Source of the DNA: Roseburia sp.
GTDB lineage: Bacteria > Bacillota > Clostridia > Lachnospirales > Lachnospiraceae
Assembly: GCA_026168605.1 (NCBI GenBank)
Contig: JAPFDX010000012.1
Coordinates: 124,001 to 188,000, forward strand
Direction: 5' to 3'
Length of the DNA: 64,000 nt
Positions 34,796 through 43,553 of this stretch are shown piece after piece (the first letter of the stretch is position 1; the number at the start of each line of letters is the position of its first letter). A model generated the notes under the pieces. It made no database searches, was not told where the DNA came from, and worked only from the letters and a program-made list of their open reading frames with translations. The translations under genes and the position numbers were made by a program.

Positions 34796-34990
34796 GTGAT
34801 CGCAGCATACAGCCGCAGTTTTACCCAGGTGTTACCCGTAAATCCGGTAAACCATATCGACCGGTTTACCCCGCAGGAGAGACGCCAGCAGCATCCGAAG
34901 AAAAACCGTGATTCCTTCGCAGCGATCTTTGAGGCGCTGCGAAAACCGCAGAATCCCGGGAATCCTTCCGGCTTTGATGCGTTCGCCTAG
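34796..34990 (+). CDS. Small hypothetical protein (64 residues)
   Basis: A 64-codon frame from GTG 34796, directly after a full AAAGGAGGTGC-like ribosome site, ending at TAG 34990. The peptide contains NPVNHIDRFTPQERRQQ and ends PQNPGNPSGFDAFA; the Gln/Arg/Pro-rich make-up suggests a flexible, basic peptide. An in-frame ATG at 34781 would add five residues, but it overlaps the ribosome site. It is followed by a very strong terminator, which supports a real transcription unit. I recognise no family. It could also be the stub of a larger gene. Confidence 0.5.
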   Translation: MIAAYSRSFTQVLPVNPVNHIDRFTPQERRQQHPKKNRDSFAAIFEALRKPQNPGNPSGFDAFA

Positions 34991-35020
34991 AGAGAGACTT
35001 ATGAAGCAGACCAATGAATG

Positions 35021-35075
35021 GAATAGGAAAATCCCCGGCTGACAATGTGGATTGCGTCCGGGGATTTTTCTATTC
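35021..35075. terminator. Strong bidirectional terminator
   Basis: An 18-bp stem (35021-35038 with 35058-35075, one wobble) whose top is CCCCGG/CCGGGG and whose base is A-rich/T-rich. It can end the 64-codon gene on the plus strand and the toxin-antitoxin operon on the minus strand. Confidence 0.88.
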
Positions 35076-35081
35076 TATTTG

Positions 35082-35396
35082 TCAGCCTTTTAACCGGCTT
35101 TCTATATCAGACTCACTATATAACACATCGGTTACGATCACGGCATCTTCCCGGATCACATAAAAGACTGAATAATGATCGACCAGCAGCCTTCTCATTT
35201 CTTTGCTTCGCTCCGGCTCTGCATCCATAATGCGGATGCGTTCCGGCATTGTCTCCAACGTCAGTATGGCATCCGCAATCCTGCTGTACTGTTCCATTGC
35301 ATTTTCGGGTGCGCAAAGAACATAAGCAATATGATGATACACCTGCTCCATATCAGCCAGAGCTTCCTCTGTAATCCTGACCATATAACGCTTCAT
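35082..35396 (-). CDS. RelE/ParE-family toxin
   Basis: A 104-residue toxin of the RelE/ParE fold: MVRITEEALADMEQVYHHIAYVL is the opening strand and two-helix hairpin, and EMRRLLVDHYSVFYVIREDAVIVTDVLYSESD is the C-terminal sheet typical of the superfamily. The LxxDHYSVFYVI pattern and absence of an obvious RelE catalytic set leave open whether it cuts ribosome-bound mRNA or inhibits gyrase as ParE does. ATG 35396 is chosen because it lies one base after the antitoxin stop; an upstream in-frame ATG lies well inside the antitoxin gene. The pair appears intact. Confidence 0.9.
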   Translation of the reverse strand: MKRYMVRITEEALADMEQVYHHIAYVLCAPENAMEQYSRIADAILTLETMPERIRIMDAEPERSKEMRRLLVDHYSVFYVIREDAVIVTDVLYSESDIESRLKG

Positions 35397-35397
35397 A

Positions 35398-35700
35398 TCA
35401 ATGGCTCTCCCTGAATCTGACAAACGCCTCCGCTGCATTCTGTATTCTTCCTGCCTCTATATCACCGTAGCCTTTTTCCAGTTTCCTATGAATTTCCTCT
35501 GCTGTCATATCATCCATACAGACGGATGACGGCACCCGCGGCAATGAAACAGAAAACGGAATCCCTCCCGTAAGAGAAATCTGGTTTAAATACATGTCAA
35601 TCGCTGTTGACATGGAAACCCCTAACTGGGATAAGACTCTTTCTGCCCGTTCCTTCACAACCGGATTCACTCTTAAGTTCAACGTTGCTGTTTTCTCCAT
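35398..35700 (-). CDS. RelB/DinJ-family antitoxin
   Basis: A 100-residue antitoxin. The N-terminal ribbon-helix-helix part is NLRVNPVVKERAERVLSQLGVSMSTAIDMYLNQI, followed by GGIPFSV as in RelB/DinJ proteins. The C-terminal half is acidic and helical and should neutralise the toxin encoded one base downstream. ATG 35700 follows AAGGAGG. The promoter lies inside a perfect inverted repeat upstream, the expected site for autorepression by the toxin-antitoxin complex. It is distinct in sequence from the antitoxin at 15796, so the two systems are unlikely to be recent copies. Confidence 0.92.
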   Translation of the reverse strand: MEKTATLNLRVNPVVKERAERVLSQLGVSMSTAIDMYLNQISLTGGIPFSVSLPRVPSSVCMDDMTAEEIHRKLEKGYGDIEAGRIQNAAEAFVRFRESH

Positions 35701-35713
35701 GACAGACCTCCTT

Positions 35714-35754
35714 GTAATTGCATTGTAACGCTTTTGCCGTTACAATGCAATTAC
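35714..35754 (-). promoter_or_regulatory. Operator and embedded promoter of the toxin-antitoxin operon
   Basis: Two perfect 17-bp arms (35714-35730 and 35738-35754) surround a 7-base centre. On the minus strand the arms themselves contain TTGCAT and TACAAT with an exact 17-bp spacer. The repressor bound to the dyad would therefore cover both promoter hexamers. Confidence 0.88.
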
Positions 35755-35784
35755 TTTTTATGACATAAGAAGATTCAACGATCC

Positions 35785-38451
35785 TCAGCCCTCTGTCTCT
35801 CTCAGCCGCTCCACGATCGTCTGTCGCGCCACAACGCGGTAGACAAGCAGCGGAACGATCGCGCCAAGCACTGCCAGAACCGGGGCGATGATAAGGATCG
35901 GCGCCACGGTCAGCCGGTAAGTAAAGAACCAGAACATACTGCTCATTGCAGACGCCATGACAGGTTCTGACAGCAGGGAGAGCACAAGCGCAAACACCGC
36001 AGAGCCAAGCGCATACAGCAGTCCCTCATAGACCAGCATTCCCTTTAGCTGTCTGCCGCTCATACCGATCGACTGGAGCATTGCAAATTCGCGTTTTCGC
36101 GTGATGATCCCGGTCAGGATCGCATTGACGAAGTTTAATACGCCGATCATGCCGACGATAAAGCTTAGTACGCCGCCCAAAAGCAGGAACATACTGCGGA
36201 AGCTCTCAAACTCCGCCTGATACGTCGCTTTGCTCTCATAGTCATAGGTCGGATTTACGTTTATTGTGTAATCCTCCAAAAACTGTTCCATCAGCAGGTT
36301 CGCCTCATCCGTCGTGTCAAACGCATACAGCATGACCGCATCGCTTCCGGTGTCGCGGATAAACGTCTGGTCATTTAAGACAAACTGATCCGCGCCATAA
36401 TAGCGGTAGCTGATCGCATTCGGGACACCCACAAGCGCCGCGACCTCATACTCTTTTTCGGTGTATGTCAGCGCGCGCGTCGCAAAGGGAAGGTCGCCGA
36501 TCGCATCAAGGTCTTCATAAACTTCTCCGGTGTCGGGATTGTAGTATTCAAACTCCTCCACATACCGCAGCCTGACCTTATCTCCGACCTTCGCCCAGTG
36601 GGAATCCATTTCTGCTGTTCCATAATCATCCACCGCGTACACCGCCGCGATGTAATTGCTGCCCGGCTCGTAGAGTTTACTTAAGTCTCCCTCCAGCACA
36701 TCCAGCCGGTCCAGCGCATAGGCTTCCATTCCCAAAAGCGATACACGGTCTACGATCTTACCGTCCTTTGCCTTTTCCGCCCCCGCAACCTTTTCATCCA
36801 ACTGTTCTTCTGTATACCAGTGACCATACATCTGCCGGTAATAGTCCTCGGTGACAAACTCCTGCGCGGCTTTCGTCTGTCCGTACACCTTGCCGCCCTC
36901 CGTGATGCCGCCGAAGTCCGCGATGCTCTCCGTCACGCCGTCCTCCACGGCAGCTTCATCGGAAAAGTTTGTACCGGTCTGAAAATAGGAGGCGTTTGCG
37001 ACGATAAAGTCGCTCACGGAATTAGCGGCAAGATATTTATCCATATCAAAGCCTCTTGTGAACAGAACCGTGGTGTTTAGCAGCACCACCGCCAGCGAGA
37101 GCGACGCGACCGTCACGATCGTCTTGCTCTTGCTCCGACCGATGTTTGCAAGCGCCAGTGAAAAAAGAGAAACGCCCTTTTTATTTCTGCGGGTGGTCTT
37201 TTTCATACCGCTGCCCTCTGTGTAGCGCACCGCCTCGATCGGTGAGATCCTTGCCGCCATGCGTCCCGGCTTTGCGCAGGAAAGCAACACGGTGAGCAGG
37301 GAAAAGACAGCCGCCCCGAAAAAGATCAGCGGATTTACGGACACCACATCCACTGCCATGCCGTTTAACCGACTTAACACCACCGGTGTTAGTTTGGATC
37401 CGATCAGCCACCCCACAAGCAGTCCAAGCGGGATGCCGCAGACAGAAAGCAGCAGCGCCTGATACCTCAGCATCCGCTTCACCTGCCGTCCGGTCGTTCC
37501 GATCGTTTTTAGCAGCCCGTAAAAACGGATGTCGCCGACCACGGAAATGCGGAATACATTGTAAATGATCAGGTATCCGGTAAAGATGATAAGCAACAGC
37601 ATTCCCGCAATCGCAAATACCACGCTAAGATCCATACTCTCGGAAAGCTGCGCTCCCGTATAGCCCCAGTTAACGCCCTTGCGGATATAAGGCAGCTCCC
37701 CGCCGCTCGGATCCTCGCTCTGATAGCCGTGATTTGCCAGGATCGTATCGAGATCATCCGCGATGTTCGCCGAGTTCTTTAGCATCACATCGAGATTAAA
37801 GCTTCCGGTCATGTCATCTTTTGCCGGAAGCGTCACGCCGACCTCCTGCAAAATAGCATCCACCCGGCTCTCCGGGATCAGAATATGACTGGCAACGATC
37901 GCCTCATCCCTCTCCCACCAGCCACACAGCGTAAAAGTCTGCGTCGTCTCGATTCCGTCCACGAGAAAGGTCACCGTGAACTCTGCGCCAAGCTCCGGCG
38001 TCACGCCAAGAAGCTCCAGCACACCGAGGTCTGTCGCCGCCTCGTTCGTCCCCTCCTCCGGGAGTCTCCCCTCGATCGGATCGCAGTACATCCAGTGCGC
38101 GTTGTTTTTGTCACTGTAACTGATCTCCACATGGCTTTTGTTAAACGGAACGTCCCTGGGCATTCCCAAAAAACGTCTCATGCCGTATTCCTTGATCATC
38201 GGATCATCCCGAAGCTCCAGATACTGCTCTTTTGTCAGATACTTAAAACCTCCGTGCGAAAATCCTCCGACCTGACGGAAATTCGACTCCTGAAACGAAT
38301 CGTTGATCGACAGCGCGATCGTAAACAGCGCCGTAAATAAAATCGTGGTGAGCGCGATCGCAAGCACGGCGATGATATTTCTTGTCTTTGACGCCGCGAG
38401 GCTTTTGCGCGAGAGATTGCCAATACATTTTTTGTTTGCCACACGAATCAT
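35785..38451 (-). CDS. FtsX-like ABC transporter permease, BceB-like architecture
   Basis: An 888-residue membrane protein with two FtsX-type modules. The N-terminal helix (about 25-50) and a large soluble loop (about 55-270) are followed by three helices (about 275-400). The second module has a helix near 445, another large extracellular region (about 480-750) and three final helices near the C-terminus. This layout is of exporters that act on antimicrobial peptides or move lipoprotein-like substrates. It follows the ATPase gene by a few bases, with GAGGGGG as its ribosome site. The sensor kinase and response regulator genes just upstream make a Bce/Vra-type detoxification and sensing module likely. 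Substrate unknown. Confidence 0.9.
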   Translation of the reverse strand: MIRVANKKCIGNLSRKSLAASKTRNIIAVLAIALTTILFTALFTIALSINDSFQESNFRQVGGFSHGGFKYLTKEQYLELRDDPMIKEYGMRRFLGMPRDVPFNKSHVEISYSDKNNAHWMYCDPIEGRLPEEGTNEAATDLGVLELLGVTPELGAEFTVTFLVDGIETTQTFTLCGWWERDEAIVASHILIPESRVDAILQEVGVTLPAKDDMTGSFNLDVMLKNSANIADDLDTILANHGYQSEDPSGGELPYIRKGVNWGYTGAQLSESMDLSVVFAIAGMLLLIIFTGYLIIYNVFRISVVGDIRFYGLLKTIGTTGRQVKRMLRYQALLLSVCGIPLGLLVGWLIGSKLTPVVLSRLNGMAVDVVSVNPLIFFGAAVFSLLTVLLSCAKPGRMAARISPIEAVRYTEGSGMKKTTRRNKKGVSLFSLALANIGRSKSKTIVTVASLSLAVVLLNTTVLFTRGFDMDKYLAANSVSDFIVANASYFQTGTNFSDEAAVEDGVTESIADFGGITEGGKVYGQTKAAQEFVTEDYYRQMYGHWYTEEQLDEKVAGAEKAKDGKIVDRVSLLGMEAYALDRLDVLEGDLSKLYEPGSNYIAAVYAVDDYGTAEMDSHWAKVGDKVRLRYVEEFEYYNPDTGEVYEDLDAIGDLPFATRALTYTEKEYEVAALVGVPNAISYRYYGADQFVLNDQTFIRDTGSDAVMLYAFDTTDEANLLMEQFLEDYTINVNPTYDYESKATYQAEFESFRSMFLLLGGVLSFIVGMIGVLNFVNAILTGIITRKREFAMLQSIGMSGRQLKGMLVYEGLLYALGSAVFALVLSLLSEPVMASAMSSMFWFFTYRLTVAPILIIAPVLAVLGAIVPLLVYRVVARQTIVERLRETEG

Positions 38452-38455
38452 CTCA

Positions 38456-39127
38456 TCACCCCCTCACTGCGATGCGGCCGTCTTCGATGCGGATGATCCG
38501 GTCTGCCATCTGCGCGATTTCTTCATTGTGGGTGATCATGACGATCGTCTGTGCAAAACGCTCACTCGTCACCTTGAGCAGTCCCATCACATCCTGACTG
38601 GTGCTGCTGTCTAAGTTTCCCGTCGGCTCATCCGCCAAGATGATCGCCGGCTTTGCCGCCAGCGCCCGCGCGATCGCCACGCGCTGCTGCTGTCCGCCGG
38701 AAAGATTGTTCGGCAGATTGTTCAATTTTTTCTCAAGACCTAACGTCTCAATGATTTTCTTTACATATGCCTCGTCCTCACGGTTTCCGTCAAGCTGGAT
38801 CGGCAGCACGATGTTTTCATATACGCTTAACACCGGAACGAGATTGTAATTCTGGAACACAAAGCCGATCTTCCTGCGGCGGAATACCGTCAGCTCCTCG
38901 TCCTTTAATTGGGAGAGCTCTCTCCCGTCCACCGTCACGCTCCCGCTGGTCGGACGGTCAAGCCCTCCCAGCATATGAAGCAGCGTCGATTTGCCGGAGC
39001 CGGACGTGCCGACGATCGCCACAAACTCGCCCTTCTCCACAGACAGATCCACGCCGTCTAATGCGTGCACCTCGGTCTCCCCTTTTCCGTATATCTTTTT
39101 CAGATTCTTCGTCTCTAAAATTGTCAT
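38456..39127 (-). CDS. ABC transporter ATP-binding protein (MacB/BceA type)
   Basis: A 223-residue ATPase energising the permease encoded next. Walker A is GTSGSGKST (about 41-49), Q-loop [17 protein letters not shown], signature [17 protein letters not shown] and Walker [15 protein letters not shown], all of the MacB/LolD/BceA class. ATG 39127 has GGAGGC upstream; the open frame reaches 21 codons further but crosses a stem-loop and lacks a ribosome site. A 119-bp gap separates it from the histidine kinase gene, so it may have its own promoter, possibly controlled by the neighbouring response regulator. Confidence 0.95.
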   Translation of the reverse strand: MTILETKNLKKIYGKGETEVHALDGVDLSVEKGEFVAIVGTSGSGKSTLLHMLGGLDRPTSGSVTVDGRELSQLKDEELTVFRRRKIGFVFQNYNLVPVLSVYENIVLPIQLDGNREDEAYVKKIIETLGLEKKLNNLPNNLSGGQQQRVAIARALAAKPAIILADEPTGNLDSSTSQDVMGLLKVTSERFAQTIVMITHNEEIAQMADRIIRIEDGRIAVRG

Positions 39128-39143
39128 AAAAGCCTCCGTTCCA

Positions 39144-39164
39144 AAACGGCATGGCGCGCCGTTT
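39144..39164 (-). other. Stem-loop ahead of the ABC ATPase gene
   Basis: AAACGGC and GCCGTTT pair around a GC-rich 7-base loop, followed on the minus strand by only TTTT and then the ribosome site GGAGGC. It could attenuate or tune translation of the ABC genes. Evidence is weak. Confidence 0.3.
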
Positions 39165-39246
39165 CCCTCATGTTGTTTTCTACAAGACAAACTTTAGCAC
39201 AAGAATCTTTCCTGCTTCTTTCCGAAATCTAACAGTTTTGAAAGAT

Positions 39247-40161
39247 TTACACGGACGACAGAAATACCGAAAAGACCGACCCCTCGCCGGGTCTTGAAGT
39301 CACTTTCAGATAGCCGCCCTCGCCGGAGATAATCTGGCGCACCAGATACAGCCCGATGCCGACGCCCTCCTCTCCGGAAACCTCCATTCCCCGGTAAAAG
39401 CGGCCGAACACCTTTGCCTGCTCCTCCTCGGAAATTCCAATGCCGTTGTCCTCCACATCGATGCGGCAAAACAGCTCATAGGGTGTGACGCGCACCGACA
39501 CCTCACCGCCCTGTGGCGTATATTTGATGGCATTGTCCAGCAGATTTAAAACCGCCTCCTCCGTCCACTTCTCGTCAAAAATCGCCCTCTGCCGCATCGT
39601 GCTCTCATCCGAAAGAAGCGTGACTCTGATCCGCTTTGCCGCCGCCTTCTGCTCCTGCGCCTCCACCGCGCGGCTTAGCATGGGGAGCACCTCATGCTCC
39701 TTCGGGCGCAGCGCGAGCACACCCGTTTCCAGACGCGAGGTTTTCACAAAGGCGTCGATCAGGAACTGCAGCTTCTGCGCCTGGAGCCCCAGCGCCTCCA
39801 CATATGCCCTGCCGCGCTCCGGCAGGGTTTCCTCCTCCAGCAGACCCGTATAGAGCAAAATATTGGCAAGCGGCGTTTGGGTCTGATGTGAAATATCCCC
39901 GATCAGCGTCTTGATCTTGTCCTTCTCCTCGCCGAGATTCCGCGCGGACACAGCGGACGCCGAGAGGTAACGGCTGTATTTTGCCTCCACCGCCGAGCAG
40001 AGACTCTCGTCAAACGTCTGCTCCAAAAACGTGCCCTCCGCCGCATCGTCCAACATTCTTGACAAGTGCGTTAAGGTGTCCTTCTCCCTTTTCCGAAACC
40101 AGAATGCCGCAAAAAGGGATGCTGCTGCACAAAGCACCGCAAGGATCGTCAGAGCCTCCAT
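39247..40161 (-). CDS. Sensor histidine kinase with short N-terminal membrane anchor
   Basis: A 304-residue kinase. One hydrophobic helix (about 4-22) is followed directly by a linker and the dimerisation domain, so there is no extracellular sensor domain. The H-box is GDISHQTQTPLANI with phospho-acceptor His92. The ATP-binding domain has the N-box LLDNAIKYTP, G1 DNGIGI and G2 GVGIGLYLV. Kinases without an extracellular domain next to FtsX-type permeases usually sense through the transporter, as in BceS. The ATG directly abuts the stop codon of the response regulator gene, with GGAGGG upstream. Confidence 0.93.
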   Translation of the reverse strand: MEALTILAVLCAAASLFAAFWFRKREKDTLTHLSRMLDDAAEGTFLEQTFDESLCSAVEAKYSRYLSASAVSARNLGEEKDKIKTLIGDISHQTQTPLANILLYTGLLEEETLPERGRAYVEALGLQAQKLQFLIDAFVKTSRLETGVLALRPKEHEVLPMLSRAVEAQEQKAAAKRIRVTLLSDESTMRQRAIFDEKWTEEAVLNLLDNAIKYTPQGGEVSVRVTPYELFCRIDVEDNGIGISEEEQAKVFGRFYRGMEVSGEEGVGIGLYLVRQIISGEGGYLKVTSRPGEGSVFSVFLSSV

Positions 40162-40842
40162 CTACTTTCCCTCCCATGTATAGCCGATGCCGTACACCGT
40201 CTTTAGATACTGCGGCTTGGAGGGAGTTTCCTCCAGCTTGTCGCGCAGACGCTTGACCGTGACGGACAGCGCATTCTCGTCCACATATTCCGCGCCGTCT
40301 GTCCAGATACGGTCCACCAGATCGGCACGGCTTAACACACGCCCGCGGTTCTCCACCAAAAGGCGCAAAAGCTTCTGCTCCGTCTTGCTCAATGTCACTT
40401 CCGCGCCATTCTTTCGGTACTCCATGCGCTCAAAATCAAACGCAAACGCATCGATGAAGATGCGCGTTTCCCCTGCCGCCGTCTTCCGAAGCTGCGTGTT
40501 GACTCTGGCGCGCAGCACAGCGAGAGAAAACGGCTTCGTGATGTAGTCATCCGCGCCGGACTCAAGCCCCACCACAATATCCGTCTCCATATCGTTTGCC
40601 GTGATCAGAATAATCGGCATCCGGCTGCTCCCCCGCAGCTCCAGCAAAAAATCAAGTCCGTTTCCATCCGGCAGATTGATGTCCAAAAGCATCAGCGCAA
40701 AGTCCGTTTCCGCAAGCGCGGTCCGCGCGTCGCCAAGCGTCCGCACCACCGTGACCGCAAGCGTTTCGCCCTGCAGTGCAATGCGGATCCCCTGCCCGAG
40801 CGCAGGGTCGTCCTCCACGATCAAAATCCGGCGTAATTCCAT
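40162..40842 (-). CDS. OmpR-family response regulator
   Basis: A 226-residue regulator. The receiver domain has the acidic pair EDD (10-12), phospho-acceptor Asp54 in LLDINLPDGNG, and Lys in DDYITKPF. The winged-helix DNA-binding domain is at about 125-225 (LSKTEQKLLRLLVENRGRVLSRADL, then VTVKRLRDKL and GIGYTW). ATG 40842 is used; the longer frame begins with TTG inside the end of rnhA. It is cotranscribed with the kinase gene and probably controls the ABC genes downstream. Confidence 0.94.
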   Translation of the reverse strand: MELRRILIVEDDPALGQGIRIALQGETLAVTVVRTLGDARTALAETDFALMLLDINLPDGNGLDFLLELRGSSRMPIILITANDMETDIVVGLESGADDYITKPFSLAVLRARVNTQLRKTAAGETRIFIDAFAFDFERMEYRKNGAEVTLSKTEQKLLRLLVENRGRVLSRADLVDRIWTDGAEYVDENALSVTVKRLRDKLEETPSKPQYLKTVYGIGYTWEGK

Positions 40843-40843
40843 G

Positions 40844-41494
40844 CTATCCAATGCCGACCGCCTCCTTTGCCAGACGGTCCGCCTCCTCGTTTCCAGCGAT
40901 GCCCGAGTGTCCCTTGACCTTCACAAAATGGAGTGTGATCCTGTCGCGCACCGAGGCGATATAGTCGTGGTATGCCGCCGTGCCCTTTTTGTTTCGCTTC
41001 CAGCTTCCTTCCGCCCACATCTGGATCCCCATGTAATCGTAGTAGATCGTCAGCTCCCCCAGTCCAAGCTCCAGTGCCTTTTCCACCGCCGCGATGCTGC
41101 CTAACACCTCACCCGCCACATTGCGCATGGACGCCATCTCCGCATCCTCCCCCGCGCCCTGCAGAACCTCCTTCACTCCGCCGTGCATAAGAAAACCGCC
41201 GTAGCCGTAGATTTTCTTTGGCGCATTGTAGGAGCCGTCCACAAAAGCGTAATTTTCCGGCATCACATCTCCCACAGACGCTTCCGCTTTCTGACCGTAT
41301 GCCGCGCCGGACGCCGTTCTTCCAGACTGCTGCCCCCTCATATCCCCCTGCACAAACCTCTCCGCTTCCGCTCTGGTCGGAAAACTCTTGTACACGGCTC
41401 CGGGAAATCCGTGTACCATCGCCTTGCATTCCTCCCACTTCATATAAACGCCCGGTTTCTTTCCGGTTCTCACTGCATAATATTTGACCGCCAT
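40844..41494 (-). CDS. rnhA: Ribonuclease H1 with N-terminal viroplasmin-type hybrid-binding domain
   Basis: A 216-residue enzyme that cuts RNA in RNA-DNA hybrids. Residues about 3-48 form the caulimovirus-viroplasmin/hybrid-binding domain (KYYAVRTGKKPGVYMKWEEC ... FPTRAEAERFV). The RNase H fold follows, with the catalytic acids in AFVDGSYN (Asp), NVAGEVLG (Glu), IYYDYMGIQ (Asp) and GIAGNEEADRLA (Asp). All four appear present. The domain begins at the first residues, which supports ATG 41494 despite only a weak ribosome site. Its stop overlaps the response regulator start region, so it may be cotranscribed with the two-component genes, although no functional link is apparent. Confidence 0.93.
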   Translation of the reverse strand: MAVKYYAVRTGKKPGVYMKWEECKAMVHGFPGAVYKSFPTRAEAERFVQGDMRGQQSGRTASGAAYGQKAEASVGDVMPENYAFVDGSYNAPKKIYGYGGFLMHGGVKEVLQGAGEDAEMASMRNVAGEVLGSIAAVEKALELGLGELTIYYDYMGIQMWAEGSWKRNKKGTAAYHDYIASVRDRITLHFVKVKGHSGIAGNEEADRLAKEAVGIG

Positions 41495-41531
41495 CGCTGC
41501 TTTGTTCTCTCTTTCTTTTACTTTTTAACGC

Positions 41532-42293
41532 TTATTTTATCGCATAATACAAAATCCCATAGAGCTCCCGCACATAGTAAGTCGGCAGATACAGAAAAAA
41601 CGTCCGGCTCGGCGTGCTGTAACTGTTCATCCCCAGACGCTCCGCCGCCTTCTGGGCGCGGTATGCGTGAAACTCACTCGTGACGATCGTGATGTCCCCG
41701 TCGAGCCCGCGTTCCGCTAAAAGCTCTCCGGAAAACCGCAGATTCTCCTCCGTGTTCCCGGACGCATCCTCAAGGATCAGGCGGTCTCCATCGATCCCCG
41801 CCGCCGTGAGATAGCGGTACATACACTCCGCCTCACTGATGAGCTCGTCCTCTCCCTGACCGCCGGAGAGCACACAGTAAGCCTCGGGGTTTTCCATCAG
41901 ATACACATACGCGGCATCCAGACGCTCCTTTAAAATGCGGCTTGGATTCTCCCCCTTCACACTGCATCCGAGCACAACCGCCGTCGTATTTTTCGGCGGG
42001 TGCTTTCCCGCCGCGCGCACCATACAGACCGTCTCGACCGCCACGGTAACAAGCACGAGCGCCGCCACCACTGCCAGCAGGATCAGCCCTGCCCGTCCCA
42101 CGGCGTGCTGCCAGAGTGCCTGTACGCCCTGGTGTACTTTCTCATAGGATACCGCATACGAGAGCACCAGCCCTGCCAGAAGCATCCCCGTGATATTTCC
42201 GATATTGATGATCCCTCTTAACACAAACGGCAGGGAAAACCATAAAAAGGTCACTGCCCCCACCGCTGCGATCATGTTGTGCATTTTTTCCAT
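41532..42293 (-). CDS. DUF218/YdcF-family membrane protein (SanA/ElyC-like)
   Basis: A 253-residue protein. Three hydrophobic segments fill residues about 5-100, followed by the DUF218 domain: AVVLGCSVKGENPS, LKERLDAAYVYLMENPEAYCVLSGGQGEDE, ISEAECMYRYL and SGNTEENL, then IVTSEFHAYRA. Relatives such as SanA and ElyC affect envelope integrity and peptidoglycan precursor metabolism. The domain itself appears complete. GGGAGAGAG precedes the ATG. It lies 37 bp upstream of rnhA on the same strand. Confidence 0.88.
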   Translation of the reverse strand: MEKMHNMIAAVGAVTFLWFSLPFVLRGIINIGNITGMLLAGLVLSYAVSYEKVHQGVQALWQHAVGRAGLILLAVVAALVLVTVAVETVCMVRAAGKHPPKNTTAVVLGCSVKGENPSRILKERLDAAYVYLMENPEAYCVLSGGQGEDELISEAECMYRYLTAAGIDGDRLILEDASGNTEENLRFSGELLAERGLDGDITIVTSEFHAYRAQKAAERLGMNSYSTPSRTFFLYLPTYYVRELYGILYYAIK

Positions 42294-42336
42294 TTTCTCT
42301 CTCCCGCTGCCAAACCTTCGGAGCTCCCCACAACTT

Positions 42337-42690
42337 CTATGAGATCTCCAGCGTACAGTTCGCCCGCATATTTAACGGACACTGGTAAACACTCTCCTCA
42401 TTCAGCTTTGAAATATAGGAAAGCGGACATTTACGGCAGTCTCCGCTGACGAAATCTCCTGCAACCTCAAAGGTCAGGGTCGCCGTCCTCACGCCGACCG
42501 ACCGCTCTTCCTCCTGCCGTATCTGCTCCCAGCGCAGCACCTGGCCGCAAAATTCACATTTACTGTCCCCAAGTGCAACCGGCCGCTTACAAGTCGGGCA
42601 CGCATAGTACTTTGTTCCCTCCTGCTGTGTGACCTCCACCACATCCGCAGGAAACTGTTTGATCAGCTCCGCTCTTATATCATCCTGCAT
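42337..42690 (-). CDS. Hypothetical protein with zinc ribbon
   Basis: A 117-residue protein. A zinc ribbon lies at about residues 29-50 (YACPTCKRPVALGDSKCEFCGQVL). A second Cys-rich stretch (CRKCPLSYISKL ... YQCPLNMRANC) follows near the C-terminus and could hold another metal site or disulfides. No signal or membrane segment is seen. GAGCGAGGATC precedes the ATG. It lies alone between the DUF218 gene and the ZIP transporter gene on the same strand. Function unknown; nucleic-acid or protein binding is possible for zinc ribbons in general. Confidence 0.75.
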   Translation of the reverse strand: MQDDIRAELIKQFPADVVEVTQQEGTKYYACPTCKRPVALGDSKCEFCGQVLRWEQIRQEEERSVGVRTATLTFEVAGDFVSGDCRKCPLSYISKLNEESVYQCPLNMRANCTLEIS

Positions 42691-42746
42691 GATCCTCGCT
42701 CCTTTATCCTCTGTTCTCTCGTTGTCACTTCTTATAGTATCACGAC

Positions 42747-43529
42747 CTAGCCGCCCAGCGCAACATCCAGAATCATCATAACAAGAAATCCCGCCGCAAA
42801 GCCGATCGTGCTGATGTTGGAATGTGCGCCCTCCGAAGCCTCGGGAAGCAGCTCCTCCACCACCACATAGATCATTGCCCCCGCCGCAAACGCCAGAAGA
42901 TACGGCAGCAGCGGTGCGATCACTCCGGTCAGAAGAATGGTGACCACCGCCGCGATCGGCTCGACGATGCCGGACGCCATGCCGTAAAAAAACGCCCGCT
43001 TTCTGCTGCCGCCCTCACTCTTGAGCGGCAGGGAGATGATCGCTCCCTCCGGAAAATTCTGGATCGCAATGCCAAACGAAAGCGCCAGCGCTCCCGCCAG
43101 CGTGATCCCTGCATTTTCCGAGATCAGACCGGCAAACACCACGCCGACCGCCATGCCCTCCGGGATATTGTGCAGCGTCACGGCGAGCACGAGCATCGTC
43201 GTCTTTTTCAACTGGCTCGGAAGCCCCTCCGGCTGCTCCTCATGCAGATGCAGATGCGGGATTACTCTGTCCATCCCGAGCAGAAAAAAAATACCAGCCA
43301 CAAAGCCCACCGCCGCAGGCACAAAGGAGAGCTTTCCCATCGTCTCCCCCGCCATATCGATCGCCGGAATCAAAAGCGACCACACGGACGCCGCCACCAT
43401 CACACCCGACGCAAAGCCAAGAAGCCCCTTTTGCACCAGACGGTTTAGCTTATCCTTTAAGAAAAATACACACGCTGACCCGAGCGTCGTGCCAAGAAAC
43501 GGTAATAGTAATCCTGCCGCCAGTTCCAT
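42747..43529 (-). CDS. ZIP-family metal transporter (ZupT-like)
   Basis: A 260-residue membrane protein with about eight helices that imports divalent metals such as zinc. The two metal-site motifs in helices 4 and 5 are VTLHNIPEGMAVGVV and AIQNFPEGAIISLPL, matching the bacterial ZupT pattern. A His-rich stretch (HLHLHEEQPEG) sits in the variable loop between helices 3 and 4, as usual. GGGGAGGAGAATGAG precedes the ATG. A hydrolase gene lies upstream on the same strand with a short gap. Confidence 0.93.
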   Translation of the reverse strand: MELAAGLLLPFLGTTLGSACVFFLKDKLNRLVQKGLLGFASGVMVAASVWSLLIPAIDMAGETMGKLSFVPAAVGFVAGIFFLLGMDRVIPHLHLHEEQPEGLPSQLKKTTMLVLAVTLHNIPEGMAVGVVFAGLISENAGITLAGALALSFGIAIQNFPEGAIISLPLKSEGGSRKRAFFYGMASGIVEPIAAVVTILLTGVIAPLLPYLLAFAAGAMIYVVVEELLPEASEGAHSNISTIGFAAGFLVMMILDVALGG

Positions 43530-43553
43530 ACTCTCATTCTCCTCCCCTGACCT

